Assembly: GCF_016595235.1 (NCBI RefSeq)
Contig: NZ_JAENHL010000008.1
Coordinates: 540,390 to 604,389, forward strand
Direction: 5' to 3'
DNA: 64,000 nucleotides
Source of the DNA: Taklimakanibacter albus
GTDB lineage: Bacteria > Pseudomonadota > Alphaproteobacteria > Rhizobiales > Aestuariivirgaceae
Under the pieces are notes generated by a model. The model did no database searches and was not told the origin of the DNA. It saw nothing but the letters and a program-made list of their open reading frames with translations. A program made the position numbers and the translations under genes. How positions within the stretch are numbered: position 1 is the stretch's first letter; the number at the start of each line of letters is the position of its first letter. Shown piece by piece: positions 41,495 through 50,715 of the stretch.

Positions 41495-43915
41495 TCAATC
41501 ATTGTCGCTGAGGCCGGCGCCGGCACCGGCGAGGCGCGAATGCTCGGAGGCCGGGACATAAGTGAGCGCGGCGAGCGCCGTAAAACGGCGCCAGAGTTCA
41601 TCGGGAATGGTGACCCCGCCGGTTTTCGGCGGAGACGCCTGATCGAGCCCGCGTGGCAATGCGGATATGAGAATGGTATCGACGGTGCGCGGCTCCGCGA
41701 GTGCCGCAAGGGCCGGAGCAATATCCCGGCCGACCACGACTTCGTGTCCGTCGAGCTGCAGCCGAAGCGGCCGCCGCAGACGTTCCGCCACGCTTGTCAG
41801 CATGGGAACGAGGAGACGAGGCTCAGCCACTTTTGCCGAGATGGTGAGCGTATCTTCGGCGATCTCGGCACTGCGATCGGCAATCGCCGAAGCGAGCACG
41901 AGCGGGCTCAAAGGACGATCCTCTGTGGCGCGTATCCCGGACCGGTCAGAGATGAGACCTGTCGCGTGACGGCCACTCTTGAGCTCATCCAGTGCATCCG
42001 CCAGCATCGCAAGTTGCCGTGTGTGCGCCAGAAGCCGCGCGATACGGCCGACATCCTCGGCGAGGCCCCAGCTCAGCCCTGTCCCCCGCGCCGCCTTGCG
42101 CGCTTCCGCCTCGATCTCGTTGAGCGAATAACCTTCGGGCTCAGCCGGACTCGAGGGTGTGATATCTCCGGTCGACGGCGCCTTCGCCGCCGCGCTCCGC
42201 GTGGCGCGGCCCAGCGGCGGGATGGCCCAGTCGTCGGACGCGATGTCGTGAAGCTCGTCCGGGAACGGCGCGTGACGAAACAGCGCCACCCGGACCCAGC
42301 GATCCGAGCGCGGGTCGAAATCCGTGGCGCCGAAGAAAGAGAGCTTGCAGCGGAGGATATCGATCGGACGCAGTTCGGCGCCGGTCAGGTTGTCCCGCAC
42401 CTCGGCATAGTGGCAGCGCGCCGACAGCTGCACACGACGGACGGCATGGCGGCATTCAGGATGCGCGGCGAGGAATTCGGCGATCGTCAGGTCGGACGGA
42501 ACGCCGGTGAGCAGGCGATGAAGGGCGGCCACATCGCGCGCCACCGTCAACGGCAGCTCGCGCTCGGCGCCCTCTTCAAGCGCCCGCTCGCCGAGTCGGG
42601 GCTCGAGCTTCTCTTCCGAAACATACCAGAAACGCGCCTGTGCCCGCGGCACAGTGAAGTCTTCGGCCAGCGCAAATCCATAAGTCGCTTCGATCCCGGT
42701 CCGCAGGTCGGCAAGGGTTGCAGTGCCGTCGATGACAAAATCCGGCGTCTCGTCACCGCCCATGGCGGCGCTCAGATCATCGACGAGCGCACCATGAGGC
42801 TCGAGCAGCAAGGTCACCAGGAGCTCCTGCGCTTCCAGCCCCAATTGCGCTTCGGCAAAGGCGCACAATCTGCGCCAGACGAAAGGAAGCTCGAAATCGA
42901 TCGTCTCGACTTCGGCCGCGAGACGATCGAGGTCGCGTACCAGTTCCGCGATCCGGGCCATTTGCAGGGCATCATCGACGCGCCAGGCGGCCATCTGGCG
43001 CCAGGCGCGGGCGAGCCGGTCGCGAAACACCGCGACCTGCGCGGCGCCCGCATGTTCAAGCGTGAGCACACGGCTCAAGGCGGTCTCGCGCGCATTGATC
43101 CAGCGGTGGAACAATCCTGGATGATTGACCACGAAGGGCGCCATGCCGAGCCCGGTCGAGTTGCCGACGCCCAGCCTGCGACGCAGATCGCGATCGAGCC
43201 GCACGGCCGTGTCGGGCGACCGGACGGTCGCCAGATGCTCGACCAGATCGGTGGTGAAGGCGCGGATCAGCCAGACGGTGAGCATCTCGGCGGCAAAGGG
43301 GCCGGAAAGCACCGGGCGCTCGGCGATCCTGTCGCGATCGGCAAGCCCGAACTTGCCGTTGCCGTAGACGGCGGTGGTGCGCATCAGATAACCGACCGCA
43401 TCGAGATCGGCGGCGGCGGGCTGACGGCCTTGCGCCAGCTCGGAGACGACATGGTCGAACAGCCGGACGCTGCGATTGGCGCGCGACATCACCAGCTCGG
43501 CTGCGCTGCAACGTCCAGCCTCCTGGCGCGGCACGTTGCGGGCCAGGCGCTCTATATCGGCGCGTGTCGCGACACCGTCATGAAGGACAAAGGTCGCGTC
43601 CCATTCCTCGGCGATCACACGGTCGGTGCGTTTCTCCGGATCGAGCTCATGACCGAAGGCGATCAGCGAATAGACCCAGCCGTCGCCCCGCGCCTCATAG
43701 ACGGCGACGCCGGCGCCCTTGGCGTCGATCTCCCACAGGCTGCGCTCGATCTGCCAGTTCCGGCGCGCCAGATGCCGCAGCAGCACGCGCATGAAGCTCA
43801 ACCGCGTCTGATGGAAGCTGCCCATCCTGGCGAGGCGCAGCACCTGTTCCGGCGCGCGCAAGGTCGCGATCGGGGCTTGCCCGCCGGACGAGACCCTGGC
43901 AGCCGCGGCCATCAT
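41495..43915 (-). CDS. uncharacterised 806-residue protein in a Liv/M19/ALDH operon
   Basis: From ATG 43915, which overlaps the M19 stop (ATGA), the product has 806 residues. I do not recognise a family. There is no signal peptide or membrane helix, so it should be cytoplasmic. The first 300 residues look mostly helical and hold polar, glycine-rich motifs that seem built for a binding site: YGNGKFGLADRDR (184-196), RPVLSGPFAAEM and GVGNSTGLGMAPFVVNHP (249-266), followed by RWINARETAL. A low-complexity Ser/Pro/Ala linker lies at about 580-600, and the last 200 residues are a second helical block. Four-base coupling to M19 and tight spacing to the Ldh gene indicate an enzyme or scaffold of the same pathway. 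Confidence 0.85.
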   Translation of the reverse strand: MMAAAARVSSGGQAPIATLRAPEQVLRLARMGSFHQTRLSFMRVLLRHLARRNWQIERSLWEIDAKGAGVAVYEARGDGWVYSLIAFGHELDPEKRTDRVIAEEWDATFVLHDGVATRADIERLARNVPRQEAGRCSAAELVMSRANRSVRLFDHVVSELAQGRQPAAADLDAVGYLMRTTAVYGNGKFGLADRDRIAERPVLSGPFAAEMLTVWLIRAFTTDLVEHLATVRSPDTAVRLDRDLRRRLGVGNSTGLGMAPFVVNHPGLFHRWINARETALSRVLTLEHAGAAQVAVFRDRLARAWRQMAAWRVDDALQMARIAELVRDLDRLAAEVETIDFELPFVWRRLCAFAEAQLGLEAQELLVTLLLEPHGALVDDLSAAMGGDETPDFVIDGTATLADLRTGIEATYGFALAEDFTVPRAQARFWYVSEEKLEPRLGERALEEGAERELPLTVARDVAALHRLLTGVPSDLTIAEFLAAHPECRHAVRRVQLSARCHYAEVRDNLTGAELRPIDILRCKLSFFGATDFDPRSDRWVRVALFRHAPFPDELHDIASDDWAIPPLGRATRSAAAKAPSTGDITPSSPAEPEGYSLNEIEAEARKAARGTGLSWGLAEDVGRIARLLAHTRQLAMLADALDELKSGRHATGLISDRSGIRATEDRPLSPLVLASAIADRSAEIAEDTLTISAKVAEPRLLVPMLTSVAERLRRPLRLQLDGHEVVVGRDIAPALAALAEPRTVDTILISALPRGLDQASPPKTGGVTIPDELWRRFTALAALTYVPASEHSRLAGAGAGLSDND

Positions 43916-44910
43916 CCCTTGGCGCCTCCAAAAGAAGCCTCGAAGAAACGCAGCCAGTTCCCGCCCATGATGCCGTCGATCTCGGCCGGTGAGAAGCCGA
44001 CTTTCGCAAGTCCTGTCGCGATATTCGGGAAGTCGCGGTTGCTCGCGAACCAGGCGGGCTGTGGCGGAAACACCACCGGATTGGCCGGGTCGAGCGGCTC
44101 CTTCGTCCAGGTGCCGCGGCGCATCCATTGGACGACCTCTTTTGGCTGACCGTGGCAAAGATCAGAGCCTATGCCGAGACGAGCGACGCCCATCAGATCG
44201 GCCGTGCGCGCCACCATCTCGCAGAACTCGGTGAGCGCGCAGCTGCTGCCGTTCTTCAGATGATGCGGATAGAGGCTGAAGCCCAGCATGCCGCCAGAAG
44301 CCGCGAGCGCCTTGAGCACGGTATCCGCCTTGTTACGCACCACCTTGTGCCAGCTCAAGGGATTGGCATGCGTCACCGCGATCGGCCGGCGCGACAGCTC
44401 GATCGCTTCGAGCGTCGAGCGCTCGCCCGAATGCGACATGTCGATCACCATGCCGAGGCGGTTCATCTCGGCGATCACCTCGCGTCCCATGCGGGTAATG
44501 CCGGCATCCTCGCTCTCATAGCAACCCGAGGCCAGCAGGCTCTGGTTATTGTAGGACAGCTGCATGAAACGCACGCCGAGCGTGTGGCAGATCTCGACGA
44601 GACCGATATCGTCCTCGATGGGCGAGCAATTTTGCAGGCCGAAGAAGACGGCGATGCGGCCTTCCGCCTTCGCCCGGCGGACATCGGCACCGGTCTTGCC
44701 GTGTAAGACCAGATCACCATGGGCTGCAAAGAGCTCGTTCCAACGGATGATATTGGCGACGGTTTCCTGGAAGTCCTCATGGTAAGCGATCGTCGTGTGA
44801 ATGGCATCGACGCCGCCCGCTTTGAGATCGCGGAAGACTGCTTCCGAATATTTGCAGTATTGCAGGCAGTCGATCACGACGCCGCTCAGTTTTTCCGGCC
44901 TGTCGGTCAT
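43912..44910 (-). CDS. M19 (membrane dipeptidase-like) family protein with altered metal site
   Basis: A 332-residue protein whose overall pattern matches M19 renal-type dipeptidases: KAGGVDAIHTT, the LGVRFMQLSYNNQSLLASGC segment, VIDMSHSGE, THANPLSW (H181) and GIGSDLCHG (D250). The first metal site is not canonical. The expected DGHxD reads DCLQY (14-18), so His and Asp are L16 and Y18, and the bridging Glu in the G-x-EGG segment is Q93 (GLQN). No signal peptide is present, so it is probably cytoplasmic. It overlaps the aldehyde dehydrogenase and the 806-residue gene by 4 bp each. Confidence 0.85.
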   Translation of the reverse strand: MTDRPEKLSGVVIDCLQYCKYSEAVFRDLKAGGVDAIHTTIAYHEDFQETVANIIRWNELFAAHGDLVLHGKTGADVRRAKAEGRIAVFFGLQNCSPIEDDIGLVEICHTLGVRFMQLSYNNQSLLASGCYESEDAGITRMGREVIAEMNRLGMVIDMSHSGERSTLEAIELSRRPIAVTHANPLSWHKVVRNKADTVLKALAASGGMLGFSLYPHHLKNGSSCALTEFCEMVARTADLMGVARLGIGSDLCHGQPKEVVQWMRRGTWTKEPLDPANPVVFPPQPAWFASNRDFPNIATGLAKVGFSPAEIDGIMGGNWLRFFEASFGGAKG

Positions 44911-46358
44911 GCGGCCCTGCCTGCATTGATATAGCTGGTCTTGACGGCGGTGTAGAATTCGGCGGCGGCGCGCCCCTGCTCGCGCGGTCCGTGCGATGAA
45001 TGTTTGCGCCCGCCGAAAGGCACATGATAGTCGGTGCCGGCGGTCGGCAGGTTGACCATCACGCAGCCGGTCCTGACGTCGCGGCGGAAGGCGCTGGCGC
45101 GCGCCAGAGATTGCGTGATGATGCCGGCGGTCAGCCCGAATTCGGTATCATTGACGATCGTCACGGCGTGATCATAGTCCTCCGCCTTGATCACACAGGC
45201 GATCGGCACGAACATCTCTTCACGGTTGATCTTCATGTCATTGCTTGTGCCCGTGAACACGGTGGGGCTGAAATAATAACCCTCGGTACGCGCCTCGGCG
45301 CGTGCGCCGCCACAGCTGAGCTCCGCACCGGCGGTCTTGCCCAGAGCGACGTAACCTTCGGCGGCGGCGAGCTGCGTCGCATCGGCGACCGGTCCGATCT
45401 GGGTTCCTTCATCGAGCGCATGGCCGACCTTCAGAGCGGTCGCCGCCATGACGAAACGGTCGACGAAGGCGTCGTGAAGCTTGCGGTCGACGATGATGCG
45501 CGAGGAGGCCGTGCATTTCTGTCCCGATCCGAAGAAGGCGCCATTGACCGCGTGGGCGACGGCGAGGTCGAGATCGGCGTCATCCATCACCGCGAGCGCG
45601 TTCTTGGAGCCCATTTCGAGCTGCAGCTTGGTAAGATTTGGCGCACAGGCGATCGCCACGACACGTCCGGTCTCGCGCGAGCCGGTGAGCGTGATCGCGT
45701 CGATATCGGGGCTCGCCACCAAGGCGCTGCCGATCACGGCACCGGAGCCCATCATGAGGTTGAAGGTGCCGGGCGGCAGGTTCTGGCGCGAGATGATCTC
45801 GGCCAGGGCCCAGGCCGATGCCGGCGTCAGATTGGAGGGTTTCCAGATGACCGCATTGCCGTAGGCCAGCGCCGGCGCGATTTTCCAGCTGGCGGTCGCC
45901 ATGGGAAAGTTCCAGGGTGAGATCACCGCGACGACGCCGACCGGCTCGCGGCGGACATCGACATCGATGCCGGGCCTGACGCTTTCGGCGTTCTCGCCAT
46001 ATTGGCGATGGCATTCGGCGGCGTAGAATTCGAAGAACTGTCCGGCCCGATAGACCTCGCCGACACCTTCGGCGCGCGGCTTGCCTTCCTCGCGCGACAA
46101 GAGCTCGCCGAGCTCGGCCGACCGCGTGATCAGCTCACGGCCGATCGCCATGAGCGCCTTGTAGCGTTGCTCGATCGGAGTGCGGCCCCAGGCTTCAGCG
46201 GCCCGGCGCGCCGCGGCGATGGCGCGCGCCAACTGATCGCCGTCACCTTGAGCATAATGGCCGATCACATCCGAAAGGTCGGACGGATTGATATTGGCGA
46301 CCGTCCGGGACGCCGCCACCCATTCTCCATCGATGAAATTCGCAAAGGCTGACTGCAC
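44907..46358 (-). CDS. aldehyde dehydrogenase family protein
   Basis: A protein of 483 residues with a GTG start at 46358 (CAGGAG upstream). Catalytic residues are N150 (SPWNFP), K173 (WKPSN), E248 (LQLEMGSKN) and C282 (GQKCTASSR). The sequence is closest in feel to 2,5-dioxovalerate (alpha-ketoglutarate semialdehyde) and succinate-semialdehyde-type enzymes. It is the first gene of the operon ALDH, M19, 806-residue protein, Ldh, Liv importer, and divergent from the LysR gene. It probably oxidises the aldehyde made in this pathway. Confidence 0.92.
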   Translation of the reverse strand: MQSAFANFIDGEWVAASRTVANINPSDLSDVIGHYAQGDGDQLARAIAAARRAAEAWGRTPIEQRYKALMAIGRELITRSAELGELLSREEGKPRAEGVGEVYRAGQFFEFYAAECHRQYGENAESVRPGIDVDVRREPVGVVAVISPWNFPMATASWKIAPALAYGNAVIWKPSNLTPASAWALAEIISRQNLPPGTFNLMMGSGAVIGSALVASPDIDAITLTGSRETGRVVAIACAPNLTKLQLEMGSKNALAVMDDADLDLAVAHAVNGAFFGSGQKCTASSRIIVDRKLHDAFVDRFVMAATALKVGHALDEGTQIGPVADATQLAAAEGYVALGKTAGAELSCGGARAEARTEGYYFSPTVFTGTSNDMKINREEMFVPIACVIKAEDYDHAVTIVNDTEFGLTAGIITQSLARASAFRRDVRTGCVMVNLPTAGTDYHVPFGGRKHSSHGPREQGRAAAEFYTAVKTSYINAGRAA

Positions 46359-46415
46359 GGCTCGACTCCTGGAAACCCCCTTGGCATGGCCCCTTGCGCT
46401 ACTTCAGTCAATTTG

Positions 46416-46429
46416 GAATAACTCTATTC
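46416..46429. promoter_or_regulatory. probable LysR box in the ALDH/LysR divergent gap
   Basis: GAATAACTCTATTC has arms GAATA and TATTC around a 4-bp centre, with an outer TTG (46414-46416) and CAA (46434-46436) extending the dyad. It lies between the divergent start codons, the usual place for LysR autoregulatory binding. Confidence 0.5.
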
Positions 46430-46459
46430 TATTTCAAGAAAACCGAAATGGAAATTCCC

Positions 46460-47377
46460 ATGCGATTCTCGGTCGGTACGCTCAAAGCCTTCATCGCCGT
46501 CGCCGAAATGGGCAGCATCACGGAGGCCGGCGACAAGCTCGGGCGCACGCCGTCGACGATATCGATGACGCTCAAGGCGCTCGAGGTGGATGTCGGCGCG
46601 CCCCTCTTCGAGACCGACCGCAAGAACCGCCTCTCCAAGGCCGGTACCTTCGTCCTCGCCCAGGCGCGCGAGCTTCTGTCGCATCATGAGCGCTCGGTCG
46701 CGGCGATCAAGGCCTTCGCCGGCAACCAGGCCGGGCGGGTGGATCTCGCCTGCGTGCCCTCGATCGCCACGTCGATCGTTCCGGGGGTTCTGCTGCGCTA
46801 TCGCGAGAGCCACCCCGGCGTCGAGATCAATGTCCGCGATGCCGACTCCCCGTCGGTCGCCGAGGCGGTCGAAAGCGGCAAGGTGGCGCTCGGCGTCGCG
46901 AGCCTGCGGCGGGCGCGGCCCGACCTCCATTTCGAGGCGCTGTTCGAAGAGAAGCTCGGCATCATCTGCCGCGCCGACGATCCCTTGGCGCGGACGAAGT
47001 CGCCGATCGACTGGGCGGATCTCCATGACCGCACATTCCTCGGCAACGGCATCAGCAGCATGACGGAGACGGCTGAGCTCGCCGGGCTCAATTCGGGCGC
47101 GCCCATCGTCGTCTATAATGTGCTTTCGCTGCTGGCGCTGGTGCGTGCCGGCATTGGCATCACCATCCTGCCGCGCCTCTCCATCGCCGCCTGGCGCGAC
47201 GGCCTCGCTTTCGTACCGCTGCGCGACCGCAAGGCGTCACGCACCGTCGGCCTCATCACCCGGTCCATCGAGCGGCATTCGCCGGCGGAAGAAGCCTTCG
47301 TGGCCCAGCTACGCCTTACCTTGAAAGATAAGGCCACCGAGCTCGGCATTCAGATGCTCGGCCGCCCGAAGCGTTGA
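46460..47377 (+). CDS. LysR family transcriptional regulator
   Basis: A protein of 305 residues from ATG 46460; ATG 46448 and an upstream start at 46394 are alternatives. The helix-turn-helix is at about 3-62 (FIAVAEMGSITEAGDKLGRT, then PSTISMTLKALE), followed by a LysR substrate domain with ERSVAAIKAFAGNQAGRVDLA. It should activate the divergent ALDH-M19-Liv operon in response to the imported compound. Its stop abuts the stop of the convergent DUF1989 gene. Confidence 0.92.
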   Translation: MRFSVGTLKAFIAVAEMGSITEAGDKLGRTPSTISMTLKALEVDVGAPLFETDRKNRLSKAGTFVLAQARELLSHHERSVAAIKAFAGNQAGRVDLACVPSIATSIVPGVLLRYRESHPGVEINVRDADSPSVAEAVESGKVALGVASLRRARPDLHFEALFEEKLGIICRADDPLARTKSPIDWADLHDRTFLGNGISSMTETAELAGLNSGAPIVVYNVLSLLALVRAGIGITILPRLSIAAWRDGLAFVPLRDRKASRTVGLITRSIERHSPAEEAFVAQLRLTLKDKATELGIQMLGRPKR

Positions 47378-47983
47378 TCAGCGTGTGATCTCGATGACGA
47401 CATCGCGCGGACTGCCGTCGCCGCCATTGGTCGGATAACAGTCATCCGGGCACGCCGAGACGATGATGGTGGCATCGACAAGCATCCTCAGCGTGACGCG
47501 GCCATCGGGCAGATAAGGCGGGCGGGAATATTCGATTGAGCCGTCGGGCTTGACCGCGGCGCGCATGAACAGGTTCCACGGCGACGGCACGAAGGGAATG
47601 GCCAGCCCCGCCTCCTTCACGCCGGCCCAGAAATTGCCGGCACAGCTCGGATGGCCGTCGGGCCTGCCGAAGCGCCGGTACATTTCGGGATTGCAGGGCG
47701 CGATCAGGCTGTCATGCAAGCCGCCCGTCGTGTCGGCGACATAATCGAAGACCGGCTCGTAGCGGTCGCTGACCAGCACATCGCCCGGCGTGAAATAGAT
47801 CTTGTTCAGCACCTCGCGGCAATGCTCGAGCGAGAGATATTGCTGTGGCGATGATTTCGGCAGGCACCAGAAATCGACGACCTGGGTGCCGCTCACATTG
47901 ACGACGGTGACCTCATCGCCGGCGCGGACGGGGATTTGCGCCCCCTTCCCCGCCAGCACGGTGACTTTTTCCACGTTGCTCAT
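47378..47983 (-). CDS. DUF1989 / urea carboxylase-associated family protein
   Basis: A 201-residue protein. It starts with the typical VTVLAGKGAQIPVRAGDEVTV strand pattern, and the candidate metal or active-site residues are H90 and D91 (GGLHDSL), C97 (APCNPE) and C114 (PSCAGNF). The C-terminal ACPDDCYPTNG segment is also conserved in the family. Members sit next to urea carboxylase and guanidine or allophanate genes, but the biochemical role is not established in this context. It is the last gene of the minus operon that starts at 54948. Confidence 0.85.
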   Translation of the reverse strand: MSNVEKVTVLAGKGAQIPVRAGDEVTVVNVSGTQVVDFWCLPKSSPQQYLSLEHCREVLNKIYFTPGDVLVSDRYEPVFDYVADTTGGLHDSLIAPCNPEMYRRFGRPDGHPSCAGNFWAGVKEAGLAIPFVPSPWNLFMRAAVKPDGSIEYSRPPYLPDGRVTLRMLVDATIIVSACPDDCYPTNGGDGSPRDVVIEITR

Positions 47984-48013
47984 CCGCGCCTTCTACACGC
48001 GCGCGCCCTGAAA

Positions 48014-48841
48014 TTACAAGCCGGCGGCCAGACGGATGCTGCGGTGCTTGGCGAGCGGAATGAGGTTGCGTGCCCGTTCGATCGCTTCCGACTCGAGCGT
48101 CGCTTCGATGAGGCCGTCGCCGCTGCCACGCCGCGCCACCACCGTGCCCCACGGCTCGACGATCAGCGAATGGCCGTAATTGTGATAGGTCTTGCCGTCC
48201 TCGACATAGGCACCCTCCTGGCCGGGCGCCAGGACATAGCACTGAGTTTCGATGGCACGGGCACGCAGCAACGCCTCCCAATGCTCCTTGCCGGTTTGCA
48301 AGGTGAAGGCGGCAGGTGCCGCGATGACCTTGGCGCCCCTGTCGACGAGCGCGCGGAATAGCTCAGGGAAGCGCAGATCGTAGCAAATGGTGCAGCCGAC
48401 AGTGACGCCGTCGAGATCATAGGTGACGATGTCGGTGCCCGCCTCATAGAGCCAGCGTTCGTCATAGACGGTGCCGTCGGGCGCCGTGATCGAGAACATA
48501 TGGATCTTGCGGTAGCGCGCCACTTCCTTGCCCGAACGGTCGAAGACGATCGTCGTGTTGTGCACCTTGTTGCCGGCCTGCTCATTGAGCGAGCCGCCAT
48601 GGATGAAGACCTTATGGCGTGCCGCCCTCTCCTGCAGCATCTGGTAGGAGTCGCCGCCCGGACAGGCCTCGGCCGACGCCCGCTGCTCGTCGCGCGTGCC
48701 GCCGAAGAAGGTGAAGCTCTCCGGCAGCATGATGAGATCCGGCGCCTTGACCTCGCAGGCGCGGTCGATGAGGTCGGCGGCCTTGCGCAGATTGGCGGCC
48801 TTGTCGGTCCCCACATTCATCTGGATGACTACGGCTTTCAT
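48014..48841 (-). CDS. carbon-nitrogen hydrolase (nitrilase superfamily, Nit1/Nit2-like)
   Basis: A protein of 275 residues from ATG 48841. The catalytic triad is E41 (LPESF), K112 (YRKIHMF) and C153 (CYDLRFPE). The KIHMFSI-like and RFPELFR segments are typical of deaminated-glutathione and omega-amidases of branch 10, which remove ammonia from amides of dicarboxylic acids. It lies 30 bp before the DUF1989 gene and 23 bp after the aldolase gene in the same operon, so it may hydrolyse an amide intermediate. Confidence 0.9.
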   Translation of the reverse strand: MKAVVIQMNVGTDKAANLRKAADLIDRACEVKAPDLIMLPESFTFFGGTRDEQRASAEACPGGDSYQMLQERAARHKVFIHGGSLNEQAGNKVHNTTIVFDRSGKEVARYRKIHMFSITAPDGTVYDERWLYEAGTDIVTYDLDGVTVGCTICYDLRFPELFRALVDRGAKVIAAPAAFTLQTGKEHWEALLRARAIETQCYVLAPGQEGAYVEDGKTYHNYGHSLIVEPWGTVVARRGSGDGLIEATLESEAIERARNLIPLAKHRSIRLAAGL

Positions 48842-48864
48842 GATGATCTTCCCTGTTCCTCTGT

Positions 48865-49620
48865 TCAGTTCCGCCCGGCGGCGACCGCCTGGAAATCTTT
48901 GAGCGCGCTGGCGAGACCTGCCTGCAAGGCGCCCAGCTCCTCGCTGATGACGATCATGCCCGCCTCGCGCGCAAGGGCATCGCGCTGCTCGGCGAGGCTC
49001 CAGGCCGGCATGATCCATGGCTTGCCGGCGGCTTTCGCCGCGTCAATGACGCGTTTGAGATCGACCTTGTCCGCATCCGTATTGCGATAGGCGCCACGGC
49101 CGCGGCTCAAAGAGAGGTCGGTCGGCCCCATGAAGACACCATCGACGGTCGAAAGCGCCAGGATGGCCTCGATATCGGCCAGGGCTTCCGCCGTCTCGAC
49201 CATCGGATAGCAGCGCACCCGCTCATTCTCGGCCTCGTAATAGGCTTGCGTACCGCCCAGATAGGCGGAGGTGCGCGTGCCGGCGAAGCTGCGATTGCCT
49301 ATCGGGGGATATTTCGCCGCCGCCGTGACCTGGCGGGCATGCTCCAGCCCACCGATATGAGGAATGATCACACCTTCGCAGCCCATATCGAGCATCTGCT
49401 GGATCGCCGTGCCGTCGGGCGCAGCGACCTTGGCAAAGACCTTGAGACCCAGCGCCTTGGCGAAAGCGACGAGCCGGTCGGTGCGCTCGAGATCGAACAA
49501 CCCATGCTCGACATCGAGGACGAATTGCCGGTAGCCAATGTCACGGGCGATCTCGATGAACATGTGGTTCGGCGTCGACATCCACACGGCGGCCAGTTCG
49601 GCAGGCAGTTTATCGGTCAT
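48865..49620 (-). CDS. HpcH/HpaI aldolase family protein, first copy
   Basis: A protein of 251 residues from ATG 49620; a GTG at 49629 overlapping the ATPase stop is an alternative. The family catalytic histidine is H39 (LDVEHGLFD), the metal ligands are E142 (VETAEA) and D168 (GPTDLS), and the GSRSFA-like loop is GNRSFAGTR. The substrate arginine position reads lysine (K64 in VFAKVAAP). These class II aldolases cleave 4-hydroxy-2-oxo acids to pyruvate and an aldehyde. A second copy lies at 60721. Confidence 0.88.
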   Translation of the reverse strand: MTDKLPAELAAVWMSTPNHMFIEIARDIGYRQFVLDVEHGLFDLERTDRLVAFAKALGLKVFAKVAAPDGTAIQQMLDMGCEGVIIPHIGGLEHARQVTAAAKYPPIGNRSFAGTRTSAYLGGTQAYYEAENERVRCYPMVETAEALADIEAILALSTVDGVFMGPTDLSLSRGRGAYRNTDADKVDLKRVIDAAKAAGKPWIMPAWSLAEQRDALAREAGMIVISEELGALQAGLASALKDFQAVAAGRN

Positions 49621-49625
49621 CACAC

Positions 49626-50699
49626 TCACTCGGTCAGGATACGGATATCGGATTTGTGCACGGAGAGCCGGACACGTGCGCCCGGCTGAAGGACTTCGCG
49701 CCCGGCACCTGCCGAATTCTGGCTGCGCAGCACCACGCGCAGGCCTTCGGCGAGATCGAGGATGTAACGCAGGTCGGTACCGATATAGATCGTGTCCGCG
49801 ACCACCGCGTCGAAGCCGAGCCGGTCGGCGTGTTCTTCGCCGTCGTGAAACTTCACCGCCTCGGGACGGAAGGCGAGGACGGCCTTGTCGGCGTTGACGC
49901 CCGCCGGCAACGGAAAGGCCAGCCTTCCTGCCTCGATGAAATTCATCTCGCCGATGAAGTCGGCGCCGAATTTCGTGCTCGGCCGCTCATAGATATCGAC
50001 GGGGCTTCCTACTTGCAGCACGCGCCCCTTGTTCATGACCGCGATGCGGTCCGACATGGTCAGCGCCTCTTCCTGGTCGTGGGTCACGAAGATGAAGGTG
50101 ATGCCGAGCTGGCGCTGCATGTTCTTGATCTCGAGCTGCATCTCCTTGCGGAGTTTGAGATCGAGGGCGCCGAAAGGCTCATCGAGGAGCAGCACCGCCG
50201 GCCGGTTGACCAGCGCGCGGGCGATGCCGACACGCTGCTGCTGGCCACCCGACAATTCGGACGGACGTCTGTCCCCCATCTCCGACATGCGCACCAGCTC
50301 GAGCGCCTCGCCGGCGCGGCGGCGGATTTCGTCGCGCGCCACGCCTTTGACCTTGAGCCCGAAGGCGACATTGTCGAAGACCGACATATGCGGGAACAGT
50401 GCGTAGCTCTGGAACACGGTGTTCACCGGGCGCAGATGCGCCGGCACGCCGGCCAGCGCCTGCCCCGTGATGAAGATCTGGCCCAAAGTCGGCTGCTCGA
50501 AGCCCGCAATCATACGCAAGGTCGTCGTCTTGCCGCAGCCCGAGGGGCCGAGAAGGGTGAAGAACTCGCCGCGCCTGATGTCGAGATTGACATCGCGCAC
50601 CGCGAAGATCTTGCCCTCGTCCCCTGCACCCTCCTTGCGGGCGCGCGTCTCGAAGGACTTCTCGACATCCTTTAAGGCGACGGCGACTTCGCTGGTCAT
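49626..50699 (-). CDS. ABC transporter ATP-binding protein, PotA type
   Basis: A protein of 357 residues from ATG 50699. Walker [11 protein letters not shown]-loop [11 protein letters not shown], signature LSGGQQQR and Walker [12 protein letters not shown] are intact, and a TOBE domain with AFRPEAVKF follows. It is separated from its binding protein and permeases by the RraA-family gene only. Together they form the second PotABCD-type system of the window. Confidence 0.93.
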   Translation of the reverse strand: MTSEVAVALKDVEKSFETRARKEGAGDEGKIFAVRDVNLDIRRGEFFTLLGPSGCGKTTTLRMIAGFEQPTLGQIFITGQALAGVPAHLRPVNTVFQSYALFPHMSVFDNVAFGLKVKGVARDEIRRRAGEALELVRMSEMGDRRPSELSGGQQQRVGIARALVNRPAVLLLDEPFGALDLKLRKEMQLEIKNMQRQLGITFIFVTHDQEEALTMSDRIAVMNKGRVLQVGSPVDIYERPSTKFGADFIGEMNFIEAGRLAFPLPAGVNADKAVLAFRPEAVKFHDGEEHADRLGFDAVVADTIYIGTDLRYILDLAEGLRVVLRSQNSAGAGREVLQPGARVRLSVHKSDIRILTE

Positions 50700-50715
50700 C
50701 GCTCCTGGCACCGTC

